The notes under the pieces are model-generated. The model worked only from the letters and a program-made list of their open reading frames with translations, made no database searches and had not been told where the DNA came from. From Magnetospira sp. (GTDB taxonomy: Bacteria; Pseudomonadota; Alphaproteobacteria; Rhodospirillales; Magnetospiraceae): a stretch of 6,748 nt of DNA. Positions within the stretch are counted from its first letter, which is position 1, and each line of letters begins with the position of its first letter. Made by a program: the position numbers and the translations under genes. Below are positions 5,283 to 6,748 of this stretch, in pieces. The stretch spans positions 1 to 6,748 of the forward strand of contig JANQGL010000373.1 in the NCBI GenBank assembly GCA_028277325.1, read 5' to 3'.

Positions 5283-6748
5283 GTGGCCGACGAACCGGAA
5301 AGGAGTGATCCGGAGGCGCCGGAGGCGCCACCCGAACAGGTTTTCGATGGACTTGCCGTGGCGCCCGGGATCGCCATCGGCGAGGCGCACCTGCGCGACT
5401 GCCGAACCCTGCCGATTCCCGAGTACCGGCTCGCCACCAACCGGGTGCCGGCCGAACAGCAGCGATTCGCCGCCGCGGTCGCCAAGACGCGGCGCCAGAT
5501 CGGCGCCCTGCGCACCAAGGCGCGCGGCCTGCCCGACGCGGCGGCCGAGGAGGTGGGCTACATCCTCGACGCCTACCACCACATGCTCAGCGGGTCGCGC
5601 CTGATCCGCGGCGTCGAGAGCCGGATCGAGAGGCACCGCATCAACGCCGAGGCGGCCCTGGAGGCCGAGATCCAGGAAATCAGCGCCGGCTTCATGGCGA
5701 TGAAGGACAGCTACCTGTCGCAGCGGGCGGACGACATCTGCTCGGTCGGCAACCGGGTCCTGCAGAACCTGATCGGCGAGCCGTCGCGCGGCTTCACCCC
5801 GGTGCCCAAGGGCAGCATCATCGTCTCCGACCAGATCACCCCGGCCGACGCGGCGCAGATGGACCCGCGCCGGGTCGAGGGCATGGCGGCGGCATTGGGC
5901 GGCGCCGAGGGGCACACCGCGATCATGGCGCGCGCCCTGGGTCTGCCCACGGTGCTCGGCGCGAACGACCTGGTGACCGGGGTGCGCAACGGCACCGTGC
6001 TGATCGTCGACGGCGGCAGCGGGCGGGTGATCGCCAATCCGAGCCCGGAAACCCTGGCCCTGTACCGGCGCCGCATCGACGACCTGCACCGCAAGCAGCG
6101 CGCCCTGGCCCGCCTGCGCAAGCGCCCGGCGACGACCACCGACGGCACCAACATCCTGCTGCAGGCCAACATCGAACTGCCGGTCGAACTGCCGCAGGTG
6201 GTGCAGGCGGGAGCGGCCGGAATCGGGCTGCTGCGCACCGAGTTCATGTTCATGAACCGGGAGGACCTGCCCGACGAGGAGGAGCAGTACGAGCTTCTGA
6301 AAACCCTGGTCGACGGCATGGGCGGGCATCCGGTGACGGTGCGCACCCTCGACATCGGCGGCGAGAAGATCGCGGTGTCGCTGGTCGACGAGGTGGGGTC
6401 CTCGGTCGCCTCGGTGCTCGGCCTGCGCGGCATCCGGCTGTCGCTGAAGCTGCGCAACCTGTTCGAAGCCCAGATCCGGGCCATCCTGCGGGCCGGGGTG
6501 CACGGACCGATCCGCATCCTGTTGCCGATGGTGTCGTCGGTCAGCGAGGTGCGGCGGGCCCGCGAGGCGATCAAGACGGTGGCCACCAAGCTGCGCCGCA
6601 AGGGGGTGCCGTTCGCCGACCCGCTGCCGCCGGTCGGGGTGATGATCGAGGTGCCGGGGGCGGCGCTGGCGGCCGACGCGATGGCCCAGGCGGCCGACTT
6701 CTTCTCCATCGGATCGAACGACCTGACCATGTACACCCTGGCCATCGA
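5283..6748 (+). CDS. ptsI: PTS enzyme I (PEP-protein phosphotransferase), 3'-truncated by window edge
   Basis: 488 codons are visible; by comparison with E. coli enzyme I (575 aa) about 90 residues are missing. It autophosphorylates with PEP and donates the phosphate to HPr, the first step of the PTS. Visible parts: a low-complexity acidic Pro/Glu/Ala N-terminus (2-19), the N-domain start FDGLAVAPGIAIG (21-33), the helical HPr-binding region (about 50-165), the phosphohistidine site with His211 in GGAEGHTAIMARALGLPTVLG-type context, and the PEP-binding barrel with LLRTEFMFMNRE around Arg318, DIGGEK, VLGLRGIRLSL, and GSNDLTMYTLAI (477-488) at the window end. The catalytic cysteine region lies beyond the window. 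There is no N-terminal GAF domain, unlike the nitrogen-PTS enzyme PtsP, so by domain content it is of PtsI type, although it serves a regulatory PTS. The GTG start is supported by its Shine-Dalgarno. It could be labelled ptsP in some annotations. Confidence 0.95.
   Translation, partial: MADEPERSDPEAPEAPPEQVFDGLAVAPGIAIGEAHLRDCRTLPIPEYRLATNRVPAEQQRFAAAVAKTRRQIGALRTKARGLPDAAAEEVGYILDAYHHMLSGSRLIRGVESRIERHRINAEAALEAEIQEISAGFMAMKDSYLSQRADDICSVGNRVLQNLIGEPSRGFTPVPKGSIIVSDQITPADAAQMDPRRVEGMAAALGGAEGHTAIMARALGLPTVLGANDLVTGVRNGTVLIVDGGSGRVIANPSPETLALYRRRIDDLHRKQRALARLRKRPATTTDGTNILLQANIELPVELPQVVQAGAAGIGLLRTEFMFMNREDLPDEEEQYELLKTLVDGMGGHPVTVRTLDIGGEKIAVSLVDEVGSSVASVLGLRGIRLSLKLRNLFEAQIRAILRAGVHGPIRILLPMVSSVSEVRRAREAIKTVATKLRRKGVPFADPLPPVGVMIEVPGAALAADAMAQAADFFSIGSNDLTMYTLAI
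5310..5327 (+). repeat. Two tandem 9-bp units in the enzyme I N-terminus
   Basis: CCGGAGGCG occurs twice directly in tandem and encodes Pro-Glu-Ala twice (residues 10-15) in the disordered-looking N-terminal tail. It is in frame, so copy-number changes would keep the gene readable. It is probably simple low-complexity coding sequence. Confidence 0.5.

Noticed and set aside
5261..5308. Small ORF of 15 codons between HPr and enzyme I
   Set aside because: No ribosome site of its own, overlaps the enzyme I start, and has no recognisable feature; likely chance.
5175..6503. 442-codon minus-strand open frame opposite enzyme I
   Set aside because: Shadow of ptsI; Gln/Arg/Ala/Asp-rich composition without any family motif.

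Overview
The window is GC-rich bacterial chromosomal DNA (roughly 70% G+C by eye), densely coded with G/C-ending codons. It most resembles an alphaproteobacterium, possibly a Rhodospirillales-like lineage. The reasons are a short HPr kinase without the N-terminal domain of the Firmicutes enzyme, the order hprK - rapZ - EIIA(Man-type) - HPr - EI, and a VPLPA-type C-terminal sorting signal. The lineage is an inference from gene content. No mobile element, CRISPR array, tRNA or rRNA is visible.

Layout. (1) Bases 2-583, plus strand: the 3' part of a gene for a secreted protein ending in a VPLPA-CTERM sorting tail; its start lies before the window. (2) Bases 611-634: a perfect 10-bp hairpin between two convergent genes. 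(3) Bases 633-3058, minus strand: a two-gene unit, thiI followed by a DUF523-DUF1722 gene (rudS type), joined by a 4-base ATGA stop/start overlap. (4) Bases 3059-3165: a short divergent intergenic region. (5) Bases 3166-6748, plus strand: a regulatory phosphotransferase (PTS) operon of hprK, rapZ, a mannose-family EIIA, HPr and enzyme I, the last cut off by the window end.

How the genes work together. Enzyme I takes phosphate from PEP and passes it to His24 of HPr, which passes it to His9 of the EIIA. HprK can phosphorylate HPr on the regulatory serine (Ser55) and so report energy state. No sugar permease (EIIB/EIIC) is present, so this looks like a signalling PTS rather than a sugar importer, with the P-loop protein RapZ as a likely output or partner. 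On the other strand, ThiI inserts sulfur into tRNA to make 4-thiouridine, and the overlapping downstream gene has the architecture of RudS, an iron-sulfur desulfidase reported to remove that same sulfur. The pair therefore looks like a modification writer and eraser made from one transcript, which is the most interesting point in the window. Two smaller oddities are an Asn where HprK normally has an active-site His, and a RapZ lacking the basic C-terminal tail known from the E. coli protein.
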